Origin: Bacteroidales bacterium
Lineage (GTDB): Bacteria; Bacteroidota; Bacteroidia; Bacteroidales; UBA10428
DNA length: 50,101 nt
NCBI GenBank assembly: GCA_016935615.1
Contig: JAFGQO010000098.1
Location: 1 to 50,101, forward strand
Direction of reading: 5' to 3'
This document shows, in pieces, positions 17,561 to 27,149 of the stretch (position 1 is the first letter of the stretch; every line of letters begins with the position of its first letter). Below the pieces are notes generated by a model. The model saw only the letters and a list, made by a program, of their open reading frames with translations, did not search any database and had not been told where the DNA came from. A program made the translations under genes and the position numbers.

Positions 17561-17824
17561 ATGGCTCAGAAAAACACACCAAAAAAAACACGTGATAATT
17601 TTGCCTTACCAAAGGAGAATTATAAATATCTTCTCGTTGGATTTATTATCATTGTTATTGGTTTTGCCTTAATGATAGGAGGCAAATCCGTGGATCCGAA
17701 TATATTCAATGAGAAAGAAATTTTTAGCTTCAGGAGAATAACTCTTGCTCCGATAGTAGTGCTGATAGGATTCATTTTTGAAATCTGGGCAATTATGAGA
17801 AAACCCAAAGAAGCAGAAGAATAA
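17561..17824 (+). CDS. DUF3098 family small membrane protein
   Basis: An 87-residue protein with two transmembrane helices (YLLVGFIIIVIGFALMIGG at about 24-42 and LAPIVVLIGFIFEIWAIM at about 61-78) and a short loop containing DPNIFNEKEIFSFRRI. The length, two-helix layout and position between ftsX and uppP identify the DUF3098 family. It begins 1 bp after the ftsX stop, so the two are co-translated. Its function is unknown; the setting suggests envelope growth or division. Confidence 0.85.
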   Translation: MAQKNTPKKTRDNFALPKENYKYLLVGFIIIVIGFALMIGGKSVDPNIFNEKEIFSFRRITLAPIVVLIGFIFEIWAIMRKPKEAEE

Positions 17825-17847
17825 TTTGTTTTCCCAAATCAATTTAG

Positions 17848-18630
17848 ATGGATTGGATAAAAGCCTTGATCCTTGGTATAATACAGGGTTTAACGGAATT
17901 TTTACCCGTAAGCAGCAGTGGACATCTTGAGATCAGTAAAGCTCTTCTTGGTGTTGAAATAAAAAATGATCTTACATTCGATATTGTTGTACATGCGGCA
18001 ACAGTTTGCAGTACTATAATCGTATTCAGAAAAGACCTTACCATATTGTTATCGGGATTTTTTAAGGTTAAATGGAATTCTGAAACACAATACATTGTTA
18101 AAATCTTTCTATCAGCCATACCGGTTATCTTTGTCGGACTTTTTATGGAAACTCAGATTGAGAGCCTGTTTTCCGGCACATTGATTCTTGTTGCTGCCAT
18201 GTTATTTATTACGGCATTATTACTCGCATTTACTTATTTTGCTAAACCAAAAAATAAATCTATTTCTTTTCGGGATGCATTTATTATTGGTATTGCACAA
18301 GCATGCGCTGTTTTGCCTGGTATTTCGAGATCGGGAGCAACAATTGCTACTGCACTTATGCTTAAGAACAGAAGAGAAGACTCTGCTCGTTTTTCTTTTC
18401 TTATGGTATTGTTACCAATACTCGGGAAGACAGGGATGGATTTGTTTTCCGGCAAACTTATCTCTGAAACAACAAATGTATTTCCATTGTTGGTTGGATT
18501 TGTTTCAGCTTTTATTGTTGGCCTTATTGCCTGTAAATTAATGATCAGAATAGTAAAAAATAGTAAGCTGATCTATTTTGCTGTTTACTGTGCATTGATT
18601 GCAGGGCTTACACTTTTTTTCAGTATGTAA
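17848..18630 (+). CDS. uppP: Undecaprenyl-diphosphate phosphatase (BacA/UppP)
   Basis: A 260-residue integral membrane enzyme that recycles undecaprenyl diphosphate to the monophosphate carrier used for peptidoglycan and surface glycans. Both active-site signatures are present: QGLTEFLPVSSSGHLEI at 13-29 (with E17) and LPGISRSGATIATAL at 156-170 (with R161). About eight hydrophobic helices are visible. It follows DUF3098 by 23 bp in the conserved cluster. Confidence 0.95.
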   Translation: MDWIKALILGIIQGLTEFLPVSSSGHLEISKALLGVEIKNDLTFDIVVHAATVCSTIIVFRKDLTILLSGFFKVKWNSETQYIVKIFLSAIPVIFVGLFMETQIESLFSGTLILVAAMLFITALLLAFTYFAKPKNKSISFRDAFIIGIAQACAVLPGISRSGATIATALMLKNRREDSARFSFLMVLLPILGKTGMDLFSGKLISETTNVFPLLVGFVSAFIVGLIACKLMIRIVKNSKLIYFAVYCALIAGLTLFFSM

Positions 18631-18642
18631 ACAAATCATTGA

Positions 18643-19347
18643 ATGCAACAGGATTATACGAGAGAAAAATTACAAAAAGGGGAAATACTGGCATTTAATA
18701 AACCTTATGGTTGGACATCGTACTATCTTGTAAATAAAATACGTTATTTTTTATGTAAATTCAGTGGACTGAAAAAATTGAAGGTTGGTCATGCAGGCAC
18801 TCTCGATCCCCTGGCAACCGGATTGCTTATTCTTTGTACAGGAAAAGCAACAAAACGAATTGGTGAGATTCAGAATATGCCTAAAGAATACATAGCTGAA
18901 ATCCAATTAGGAGCCACTACTCCTTCATATGACCTGGAAACAAAAATTGATCAAACATTTGAATATAAACATATTAATGAAAAACTGATTGCTCAGAGAC
19001 TCAATTTATTTAAAGGAAAAATTCAACAAATACCACCTTTGTATTCCGCAAAAAATATTCGTGGAATCAGGGCATATGAACTGGCCAGGGAAGGTGTAAC
19101 AAGGGCACTTGATCCTGTTGAGGTTGAAATCTTTAGTTCCGAATTGATTGAATATAAATCTCCTTTGTTAAAAATCAAAATAATTTGCAGTAAGGGGACA
19201 TACATCAGGGCAATTGCACGTGATTTAGGGAAAAGTTTAAATTCAGGAGGCTATTTAACTGCTTTGGAACGCACAGCAATAGGCAACTACTCTTTAGCAG
19301 ATGCATTTGAAGTTGAAAAATTTAAAAAAGAGTTGAACATATTGTAA
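18643..19347 (+). CDS. truB: tRNA pseudouridine-55 synthase TruB
   Basis: A 234-residue enzyme that forms pseudouridine 55 in the T-loop of tRNAs. The start NKPYGWTSYYLVNKIR and the catalytic motif KVGHAGTLDPLATG, with D55, are unmistakable; IQQIPPLYSAKNIRG and CSKGTYIRAIARDLG follow. It lacks a C-terminal PUA domain, as expected for short bacterial forms. It starts 12 bp after uppP. Confidence 0.96.
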   Translation: MQQDYTREKLQKGEILAFNKPYGWTSYYLVNKIRYFLCKFSGLKKLKVGHAGTLDPLATGLLILCTGKATKRIGEIQNMPKEYIAEIQLGATTPSYDLETKIDQTFEYKHINEKLIAQRLNLFKGKIQQIPPLYSAKNIRGIRAYELAREGVTRALDPVEVEIFSSELIEYKSPLLKIKIICSKGTYIRAIARDLGKSLNSGGYLTALERTAIGNYSLADAFEVEKFKKELNIL

Positions 19348-19413
19348 CTATTTTAATTTTATTACGTATAAAGGTCGAATTTTTAAAAACATATAAAGAA
19401 AGGTTTGCTGATC

Positions 19414-20463
19414 ATGAAGTTATCACAGTATAAATACAATCTGCCAGAAGAACTGATTGCCAAGTATCCCTCTGAAAACAGGGATGAATCGAGATTGATG
19501 ATTCTAAATCGGAAAGAAAATACAATTCAACATAAAATATTCAAAGATATAATTGATTATTTTGAAGAACACGATACACTTGTGTTCAATAATACAAAAG
19601 TTTTTCCGGCCAGGTTATATGGGAATAAAGAAAAAACAGGAGCAGAAATTGAGGTTTTTTTATTAAGAGAACTTAACAAAGAACAACGTTTGTGGGATGT
19701 TTTGGTTGATCCTGCAAGAAAGATCAGAATTGGCAATAAACTTTATTTCGGAGAGGATGATTTGCTTGTGGCTGAAGTGATTGACAATACCACTTCGCGA
19801 GGAAGAACATTGCGTTTTCTTTTTGATGGAGACTACGAAGAGTTTAAAAAAACTCTTTATGGTTTGGGAGAAACACCACTTCCCAAATTTATTAAAAGGG
19901 AGGTTCAACCTGAAGATCGTGAACGATACCAAACAATATTTGCTAAGTATGAAGGAGCTGTCGCAGCTCCAACCGCCGGATTACATTTTAGCAGGGAGCT
20001 TCTTAAAAGACTTGAAATCAAAGGATTGGAATTTGCAGAGATTACTCTGCATGTTGGCCTGGGCAACTTCAGAACAGTAGATGTTGAAGATCTGACCAAG
20101 CATAAAATGGATTCTGAAAGAATTATTATCCCTCAAAAAGCAGTGGATATAGTGAATCGGGCCAAAGACAATAAAAAGCAGATTTGTGCAGTTGGAACAA
20201 CGGTAATGCGTACTCTTGAAAGTTCAGTATCTACCCAGGGATATCTTAAAACTTTTGATGGCTGGACAAATAAATTTGTTTTTCCGCCATATGAATTCAG
20301 CGTACCTACTTGCATGATATCAAATTTTCATTTGCCATTATCGACCTTATTGATGTCTGTATCGGCATTTGCGGGATTCGATTTTCTTTTTGAAGCATAT
20401 AAGATTGCTATTAAAGAAGAATATAGATTTGGCACTTATGGTGATGCAATGTTAATCCTCTAG
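19414..20463 (+). CDS. queA: S-adenosylmethionine:tRNA ribosyltransferase-isomerase
   Basis: About 349 residues from the ATG at 19414 ([20 protein letters not shown]), which has an aaagaaagg purine tract upstream; a TTG at 19405 is also in frame. QueA transfers the ribosyl part of SAM to preQ1 in tRNA to make epoxyqueuosine. Typical segments: [49 protein letters not shown] and [16 protein letters not shown]. It ends the ftsX-to-queA run. Confidence 0.96.
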   Translation: MKLSQYKYNLPEELIAKYPSENRDESRLMILNRKENTIQHKIFKDIIDYFEEHDTLVFNNTKVFPARLYGNKEKTGAEIEVFLLRELNKEQRLWDVLVDPARKIRIGNKLYFGEDDLLVAEVIDNTTSRGRTLRFLFDGDYEEFKKTLYGLGETPLPKFIKREVQPEDRERYQTIFAKYEGAVAAPTAGLHFSRELLKRLEIKGLEFAEITLHVGLGNFRTVDVEDLTKHKMDSERIIIPQKAVDIVNRAKDNKKQICAVGTTVMRTLESSVSTQGYLKTFDGWTNKFVFPPYEFSVPTCMISNFHLPLSTLLMSVSAFAGFDFLFEAYKIAIKEEYRFGTYGDAMLIL

Positions 20464-20538
20464 TTTTTTAAGGCAATTATGGTGCAACCAATAATAAAAT
20501 AAGTTGTCTTTCTAATAAGTTTTGGAATTACATAATTT

Positions 20539-21168
20539 ATGAATAAGTTTATTTTCATGAAAAAACTAGTATTACTATTTGTATGTTGTACCTCATTTGT
20601 AATTTCATCCTTTGCACAGGATGATGAATTCAAGACTATTTTTAAGAGAGATGATTCAAAGAAATTGCGAGTTACCGGTTTTGGCGGGCCTATGATGATA
20701 TTTACAGCCATTGGGGATGATTTTGTACATATGATGGGAGGCGGAGGGGCAATAGTAGTTGGGAATACCTTTTTCGGAGGGTATGGATTTGGTAAAACAA
20801 ACGAGTTATCGTACAAATACAATGAACCGTACAAAATGAATTTTGGTCATGGAGGTCTTTGGTTTGGTTATATTTTTGCACCAAACAGACCGGTTCATCT
20901 TTCTCTCTCTGCTCAAACAGGATGGGGCAGTATTTCTCAGGGAGTTGAACTTGATGATGGCGATTTTGAAGAAATAAGCAGCAAAACTGTCTTTGTGCTT
21001 ACACCAATTGCAGAAATTGAGCTGAATTTTTCAAGATTTTTTATTCTGGGAGTTGGCACAAGTATTAGTTATGTTACCGGTTCAGGCATAGAAGGGACAT
21101 CTTATACCGCCAAGGACTTTTTTAAACCTTCCGTTTACCTTTCATTTAAATTCGGTTGGTTTTATTAA
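20539..21168 (+). CDS. Predicted exported beta-barrel-like hypothetical protein
   Basis: A 209-residue protein with a clear signal peptide (MKKLVLLFVCCTSFVISSFA, cleaved before QDDEF). The mature part is rich in alternating aromatic and glycine strands (MMGGGGAIVVGNTFFGGYGFGK shape, HGGLWFGYIF, FFILGVGTSISYVTG) and ends SVYLSFKFGWFY. A terminal aromatic residue after a short strand is typical of outer-membrane barrels. No named family is recognised and no partner gene is adjacent. Confidence 0.65.
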   Translation: MNKFIFMKKLVLLFVCCTSFVISSFAQDDEFKTIFKRDDSKKLRVTGFGGPMMIFTAIGDDFVHMMGGGGAIVVGNTFFGGYGFGKTNELSYKYNEPYKMNFGHGGLWFGYIFAPNRPVHLSLSAQTGWGSISQGVELDDGDFEEISSKTVFVLTPIAEIELNFSRFFILGVGTSISYVTGSGIEGTSYTAKDFFKPSVYLSFKFGWFY

Positions 21169-21386
21169 TATTCCAATACTCCTTGTTATTTTATCAATCA
21201 TTATCTCCCCTGTCACTTAATATTCTTTTCTGTTCCATTGTTTTAGACTTTTTCAACCCATAAATTTTTCGGCAGCATTAACTTTTTTTAATAGTATTCT
21301 TATGCAGGTTTGTTGATATTCTGATAGATACCTTCATAAAATAACTATCTTAGGAGCTTGAAATTTCCGAAAATATTTGATTCTTC

Positions 21387-24300
21387 ATGAAAACTTTAAG
21401 GTTTTATAACAGAATTCTGGGATGGCTGGTATTTCTGATTGCTGCTATTGTTTATTTATTAACCCTGGAACCTACCACAAGTTTATGGGATTGCGGGGAA
21501 TTCATTGCCAGTGCATACAAGCTTCAGGTTGGACATCCTCCCGGAGCACCATTATTCATGATTGTTGCCAGGTTTTTCTCTTTGTTTGCGGGAGGAAATG
21601 TCACAAAAGTTGCTTTAATGGTGAATGCACTTTCGGGATTAGTTAGTGCTTTTACAATACTGTTTCTGTTTTGGACGATTACACACCTGGCTGTTAAAAT
21701 CATTAAACCCGGAGATCAGCTAAAACCCTGGGAATTTGTGGCAATTTTGGGAAGTGGATTGGTCGGAGCATTGACCTATACCTTTTCAGACACATTTTGG
21801 TTTTCGGCTGTTGAAGGTGAGGTATATGCAAGTTCATCTCTGTTTACCGCGATTGTTTTCTGGGCCATTTTGAAATGGGAAAATATAGCCGATGAAAAAT
21901 ATGCCAACCGGTGGCTTATTTTTATTGCTTATTTAATGGGTTTATCCATTGGGGTCCATTTACTTAATTTATTGGCTATACCAGCTATTGTACTTGTTTA
22001 CTATTTTAAAAAATACACTCCTACTACCAGGGGAATTATAACTGCTTTGATTATTTCAGGTATTATTTTAGGAGGAGTTATGTATGTTATTATTCCAGGA
22101 GTTATCTGGTTTGCTTCAAAATTTGAATTGCTGTTTGTAAATGGATTTGGATTACCCTATAATACAGGAGTATTGTTTTATGCTGCCTTACTTATCGGTG
22201 GACTTATATACGGGATATTGTATACGCACAAAAGAAAAAAAATTATAGCAAATACAATTATTCTTATGATTACAGTAATAATTTTAGGATATTCATCTTT
22301 TTCAATGATAGTCATTCGTTCGCTGGCAAATCCACCGATGAATGAAAACAATCCTTCCACTGTCTTTTCATTGATGTACTATCTGAACAGGGAACAATAT
22401 GGAGACAGACCGTTGGTTAAAGGGCAATATTTTAATGCTCCCAATCCTCAGATTACAGAAGGGAAAAGAACTTATACCAGGAGAAACGGGGAATACGTAG
22501 TTACAAATCGTAAGACCATTACCAATTATGAAAAAGAGTTTACAACAATTTTCCCACGCATGTATAGCAATAGCCCCGAACATATTAAGGTGTATCTTGA
22601 ATGGGCAGGACTTGAAGAGAAAGATCTTTATTATCCCAGGCAAGACGAAAATGGAGCAATCGTAACCAATAGAAACGGAAAGATTGTATACAACAGAAAT
22701 AATCCTAAGAAAAAACCAGGTTTTGGATCCAATTTAAAATTCTTTTTTAGTTATCAACTGGGGCATATGTATTTCAGGTATTTTATGTGGAATTTCTCAG
22801 GACGTCAAAATGATGTACAAGGTTATGGGGGGCCACTAAATGGCAACTGGATAACAGGGATCCCGGGCATTGACAAAAACATTATCGGATCCGTTAAAAA
22901 CATGCCCGATGAAATAAAAAATCATCCGGCACGGAATAAATATTATCTTTTGCCACTGATACTTGGACTGATCGGATTGTTTTATCATATGAACAAGCAC
23001 AAGAAAGATTTTTCCATAGTAACTATGCTATTTGTTCTGACAGGTATTGCAATTGTTGTGTATCTCAACCAAACACCAAATCAACCGAGGGAGAGAGATT
23101 ATGCATATGCAGGATCGTTTTATGCGTTTGCCATCTGGATTGGTTTAGGTGTGCTGGGGATCATTGATTTGATTGGTAAAAAAGCTGAAAATATCCCGGT
23201 ATCGGTTTTTATTACACTTATATGTATGGCATTTGTTCCCGGAATCATGGCCAGAGAAAACTGGAATGATCACGATCGCTCCGGACGTTATACTGCACGA
23301 GATATTGCCTATGATTACCTGGTCTCATGTGAGCCAAACAGTATATTGTTCACCGGCGGAGATAATGACACATTTCCTCTTTGGTATGCACAGGAAGTAG
23401 AGGGGATCCGCACTGATGTGCGCATAGTTAATCTGATGCTTCTTAATATGGACTGGTATATTGATCAGATGAAATGTAAAGTATATGAATCTGATGCCTT
23501 GCCGCTCACTTTGAAATCGGAACAATATACAAACGGGACTCGCGATGCTGTTCATGTTTATGAGAGATTTGATCAGGCTTATGATGCTCGTGAAATTGTA
23601 CAGTTTATTGTCAGTGATTTAAACTCCACCAAATTGGCCGCGCGAAACGGCGAATTTCTTGATTATGTTCCGGCAAGAAAGTTTTTTCTTCAGGTTGATT
23701 CAGCTAAAGTGATTGAAAATGGTACTGTAAAATCTGCGAATGCTTCCAAAATTGTAAAAAAAGTTGAAGGAAGAATAACTGGCAACTTCCTTTCAAAAAG
23801 TAATCTGGCAACCCTTGATTTTCTTGCAAATAACAATTGGGAAAGACCGGTATATTTTGTAGGAACGAATCATACTGATGAGTTGGGGCTCAGTGATTAT
23901 ACACAACTTGACGGACTTGCCTACAGACTGGTACCTATTAAAACGGTTACACGGTCAAACTTTGAGAAAGGGCGAATTGATACAGAAATTCTGTACAATA
24001 AACTAATGAACGAGTTTAAATATGGAAGAATGAATGAAGATGATGTTATCCTGGATCATTTTCATCTCCGGACTTTGTCAGTTATACGGCTTAGATTCAG
24101 ATTTATGCGTTTGGCAATTGCTTTATCTGAGGAAGGAGATTACAAAAAAGCCGAAGAAGTTCTGGATCGTATTATCGAACTTACACCTCATGAAAAAATA
24201 CCATACCATCTTTTTATGCCGGGAATTGCTGAAACTTACTTTAGAATTAACCAGTTTGAGAAAGGAACAGCCATTTATAAAAAAATGCTTGACATTTCTG

Positions 24301-24488
24301 ATCGACATTTAGCCTATTATTCTACTTTCAAACAAAAAGATCAGAATAGAATTATTGATGAAATTACATATCATATCAGGGTGTTAGGTAGTACTATGCA
24401 AATTGCTCAGCAATACAATCAATCTGAACTTGTTGCAACAGCAGAGCAATTGTTTGAAAAATATAACAATCAATTTGCTATTTTCTGA
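21387..24488 (+). CDS. DUF2723 multi-pass glycosyltransferase-like protein
   Basis: A 1033-residue membrane protein. It opens with NRILGWLVFLIAAIVYLLTL and the family signature TTSLWDCGEF (D35, E38), then QVGHPPGAPL (H50), matching DUF2723. A dozen or so helices extend to about residue 640. A large soluble C-terminal region follows, with helical repeat-like segments after about residue 890 (YKKAEEVLDRIIEL, FEKGTAIYKKML). DUF2723 includes human TMEM260, reported as a protein O-mannosyltransferase, and the acidic loop near the N-terminus fits a GT-C fold using lipid-linked sugar. A role in Bacteroidota protein O-glycosylation is an inference. Confidence 0.8.
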   Translation: MKTLRFYNRILGWLVFLIAAIVYLLTLEPTTSLWDCGEFIASAYKLQVGHPPGAPLFMIVARFFSLFAGGNVTKVALMVNALSGLVSAFTILFLFWTITHLAVKIIKPGDQLKPWEFVAILGSGLVGALTYTFSDTFWFSAVEGEVYASSSLFTAIVFWAILKWENIADEKYANRWLIFIAYLMGLSIGVHLLNLLAIPAIVLVYYFKKYTPTTRGIITALIISGIILGGVMYVIIPGVIWFASKFELLFVNGFGLPYNTGVLFYAALLIGGLIYGILYTHKRKKIIANTIILMITVIILGYSSFSMIVIRSLANPPMNENNPSTVFSLMYYLNREQYGDRPLVKGQYFNAPNPQITEGKRTYTRRNGEYVVTNRKTITNYEKEFTTIFPRMYSNSPEHIKVYLEWAGLEEKDLYYPRQDENGAIVTNRNGKIVYNRNNPKKKPGFGSNLKFFFSYQLGHMYFRYFMWNFSGRQNDVQGYGGPLNGNWITGIPGIDKNIIGSVKNMPDEIKNHPARNKYYLLPLILGLIGLFYHMNKHKKDFSIVTMLFVLTGIAIVVYLNQTPNQPRERDYAYAGSFYAFAIWIGLGVLGIIDLIGKKAENIPVSVFITLICMAFVPGIMARENWNDHDRSGRYTARDIAYDYLVSCEPNSILFTGGDNDTFPLWYAQEVEGIRTDVRIVNLMLLNMDWYIDQMKCKVYESDALPLTLKSEQYTNGTRDAVHVYERFDQAYDAREIVQFIVSDLNSTKLAARNGEFLDYVPARKFFLQVDSAKVIENGTVKSANASKIVKKVEGRITGNFLSKSNLATLDFLANNNWERPVYFVGTNHTDELGLSDYTQLDGLAYRLVPIKTVTRSNFEKGRIDTEILYNKLMNEFKYGRMNEDDVILDHFHLRTLSVIRLRFRFMRLAIALSEEGDYKKAEEVLDRIIELTPHEKIPYHLFMPGIAETYFRINQFEKGTAIYKKMLDISDRHLAYYSTFKQKDQNRIIDEITYHIRVLGSTMQIAQQYNQSELVATAEQLFEKYNNQFAIF

Positions 24489-24509
24489 GAATAAAAAACA
24501 GGAGTATAA

Positions 24510-25484
24510 TTAATAATCACGGATTATCATTTTATTCACAAAGCTTCTTAGGTTCTCTTTTCTGGTTTCAGGAATGTCAACCTGTTGAAAATACTTAAGG
24601 CCCTTGTCAAAGTATTTTTTCACCGTATTTTCAGTTATTTCTCCGATTTTCAATTGGTCGTAAATGGTCTTTACTCCTTTTATTTTTGCATCCGGATCGG
24701 AATTTTTAATATCCATCCATTGTTTAAGTTCTTTAACCAACTTGCTATTGCGTGAACTTAACGCATTGATCAGGAGATAGGTTTTTTTATTAGAGAGTAT
24801 ATCCGAACCAATATTTTTCCCAAATTTTTCCGGCTGAGCATATACATCCAGGTAATCATCCTGCAATTGAAATCCTATACCAATGTTTAATCCAAAGAGA
24901 TACATTTTTTCAATGGCATCTTTTTTAGCTTTTCCTGTAATGGTTCCAATTGCAAGCGAAGATGCAATCAAAACAGCAGTTTTTAAACGTATCATATTAA
25001 GATATTCTTTCACTGTAACTGTATTTTGCTTCTCAAAATTCATGTCAAATTGTTGTCCTTCACAAACTTCAAGAGCGGTTTTATTGAAAAGTGATAAAAT
25101 TCTGGGGAGTAAATTATCTTGTGTTTTTGATATAAGCTGGTATGCCAGTATCATCATGGCATCACCTGATAAAATTGCAATGTTTTCATTCCATTTCACA
25201 TGCACCGTATCATGATTTCTCCTTTTGGAGGCATTATCCATTATATCATCATGCAGCAATGTAAAATTGTGAAATACTTCCAAACCAAGAGCCGGATTTA
25301 TTGCATCTGAAATTTGTTCCGAAAAAAGGTTGTGAGCCATCAAAGCAAGGCAGGGTCTGATTCTTTTACCCCCTAAAGATAAAATGTATTGAATCGGTTC
25401 GTACAATTCAACTGGTCTTGAATTAACAGATAATTGCGCGATATTTCTTTCTATGAGTGAATATGAATCTGAATAACTTAACAT
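24510..25484 (-). CDS. Polyprenyl (isoprenyl diphosphate) synthase
   Basis: A 324-residue trans-prenyltransferase of the IspA/IspB family. It holds GGKRIRPCLALMAHNLF, the first Asp-rich motif LLHDDIMDNA (D79, D80, D83) and the second motif FQLQDDYLDVYA with KFGKNIGSDI after it. It condenses isopentenyl diphosphate onto an allylic primer. The chain length cannot be read reliably; farnesyl, geranylgeranyl (for carotenoids with the CrtI-type enzyme) and longer quinone side chains are all possible. It is convergent with the DUF2723 gene. Confidence 0.92.
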   Translation of the reverse strand: MLSYSDSYSLIERNIAQLSVNSRPVELYEPIQYILSLGGKRIRPCLALMAHNLFSEQISDAINPALGLEVFHNFTLLHDDIMDNASKRRNHDTVHVKWNENIAILSGDAMMILAYQLISKTQDNLLPRILSLFNKTALEVCEGQQFDMNFEKQNTVTVKEYLNMIRLKTAVLIASSLAIGTITGKAKKDAIEKMYLFGLNIGIGFQLQDDYLDVYAQPEKFGKNIGSDILSNKKTYLLINALSSRNSKLVKELKQWMDIKNSDPDAKIKGVKTIYDQLKIGEITENTVKKYFDKGLKYFQQVDIPETRKENLRSFVNKMIIRDY

Positions 25485-25616
25485 AATCCCTTTTTCAATG
25501 AATCAACAAAAGTAAACTAATTAAAAAAAAGACGCGTTATTTAGTGAGACTTATATGAATAAGCGGATTTCTTATTTTTATGCTAATTTTGCCGCTTAAT
25601 AACAATTATCTTTTCT

Positions 25617-27116
25617 ATGGTAGCCCATTTCAAAAAAAAAATACTGTTTTTTGTTTTTATAGCATTTTTTGTTTGGAGTTTTTTGTATGGGAATGGCTAT
25701 AACATTAAAGTGAAAATTAACGGCATCAGGGACACTACTCTTATTCTTGGCCATTATTTTAATACATCAATGTATCCTGACGATACTGCGTATGTCGATT
25801 CAAAAGGAAATGCAGTATTCAAAGGGAATGATTCACTTGTTCAGGGAATGTATATAATTTATCTGCCTGACGGGAAGTATTTTGATTTGTTAATGGGTGA
25901 AAATCAGAATTTCTCCATTGAAACTGACACAAAAAACTTCATTGAGTATTGCAGGATTACGAATTCTCCGGATAATGAAATTTTTTTTGATTTTCAGCGA
26001 TACATGATCACAAAACACAATGAACTTGATCAACTTCAAAAAACAATTAAAAATTCAACTGATGAGAGTGAGAAAAAGGCAGCAAAAGAAAAAATAAAAA
26101 TGCTGAACGAGGAAAGAAAGGATAAAATTCAACAAATAATCAATAAAAATTCTGATCTTTTTGTATCAACATTTCTTAAAGCCACGTTAGAAATCGAAGT
26201 TCCTGATCATCCTGTTAATAATGATGAGACCACAGATTCTACCTGGAAATATCACTATTATCGAAGTCATTATTTTGATCATTTTGATCCATCGGATGTT
26301 CGGTTACTTCATACTCCTTTGTACGAGGATAAAATTATGTATTACCTTGAAAAAGTAATCCCCCAGATACCTGATACCATTATTCATGAAGTAGATCTTT
26401 TAATTGAAAAAGCAAGGGTAGATTCAACGATATTAAGATTTATGCTTATCACTTTATTTAATCATTATGGGAATAGCAAAATAATGGGAATGGATGCTGT
26501 TCAGGTACATATAGCTGATAAGTATTACATTAAGGAGGCCTGGTGGAGTGATAAAAAATTTATCAACGATCTGATTGAAAGAGTTGAAATATTGAAGCCT
26601 TTGATCATTGGAAATATTGCCCCGGACTTTGAACTTCTTGCATTACCCAAAGAACATTTTATTGCAGCTGAAAATGACACGGCACTTAAAAAATATCCTC
26701 ATGTGGGAAGTTTTTTCAGGATCCATGATGTTAAGGCTGATTTTCTTGTATTGTTTTTCTGGGAATCCAACTGTGGTCATTGTAAAAAGGCTGTGCCAAG
26801 GCTATATAAAGCATATAAAGATTCACTGAAGGAAATGGGAGTGGAAATAATAGCGATAAGTACATTATTTGGCGAAGATGGAAAAGAAAAATGGATCGAT
26901 TTTGTTAATAAATATCAGCTATACGATTGGATAAATGCATGGTACCCTTATGATTATAAATTTAAAGTAACCTATGACGTACGAACTACTCCTCAGATTT
27001 ATATACTGGATAAAAACAAAAAAATAATAGCCAAGCGCATAGGAGTAGAACAGGTAACAGAATTGATTGCGGTATACAGAAAACAGTTCATGAATACTTC
27101 CGGGGAAAATCAATAA
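25617..27116 (+). CDS. Exported thioredoxin-like protein (DUF4369/DUF5106 architecture)
   Basis: A 499-residue protein with an N-terminal signal or anchor (about residues 7-25). A beta-rich DUF4369-like domain (about 27-115) and a mixed helical DUF5106-like region (about 120-325) follow. The C-terminal thioredoxin/AhpC-TSA domain (about 333-495) has WESNCGHCKKAVP with C386 and C389 and a cis-proline loop VRTTPQIYILD. Such proteins serve as periplasmic disulfide reductases or oxidants in Bacteroidota. The CGHC active site resembles that of protein disulfide isomerase. No cytochrome-maturation genes are nearby. Confidence 0.85.
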   Translation: MVAHFKKKILFFVFIAFFVWSFLYGNGYNIKVKINGIRDTTLILGHYFNTSMYPDDTAYVDSKGNAVFKGNDSLVQGMYIIYLPDGKYFDLLMGENQNFSIETDTKNFIEYCRITNSPDNEIFFDFQRYMITKHNELDQLQKTIKNSTDESEKKAAKEKIKMLNEERKDKIQQIINKNSDLFVSTFLKATLEIEVPDHPVNNDETTDSTWKYHYYRSHYFDHFDPSDVRLLHTPLYEDKIMYYLEKVIPQIPDTIIHEVDLLIEKARVDSTILRFMLITLFNHYGNSKIMGMDAVQVHIADKYYIKEAWWSDKKFINDLIERVEILKPLIIGNIAPDFELLALPKEHFIAAENDTALKKYPHVGSFFRIHDVKADFLVLFFWESNCGHCKKAVPRLYKAYKDSLKEMGVEIIAISTLFGEDGKEKWIDFVNKYQLYDWINAWYPYDYKFKVTYDVRTTPQIYILDKNKKIIAKRIGVEQVTELIAVYRKQFMNTSGENQ

Positions 27117-27149
27117 TAAATAAAATCAGCATAGACTAAAACTCTGGTA

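Noticed and set aside
19348-19413. preQ1 riboswitch before queA
   Set aside because: The gap is short and AT-rich without the expected hairpin and conserved core.
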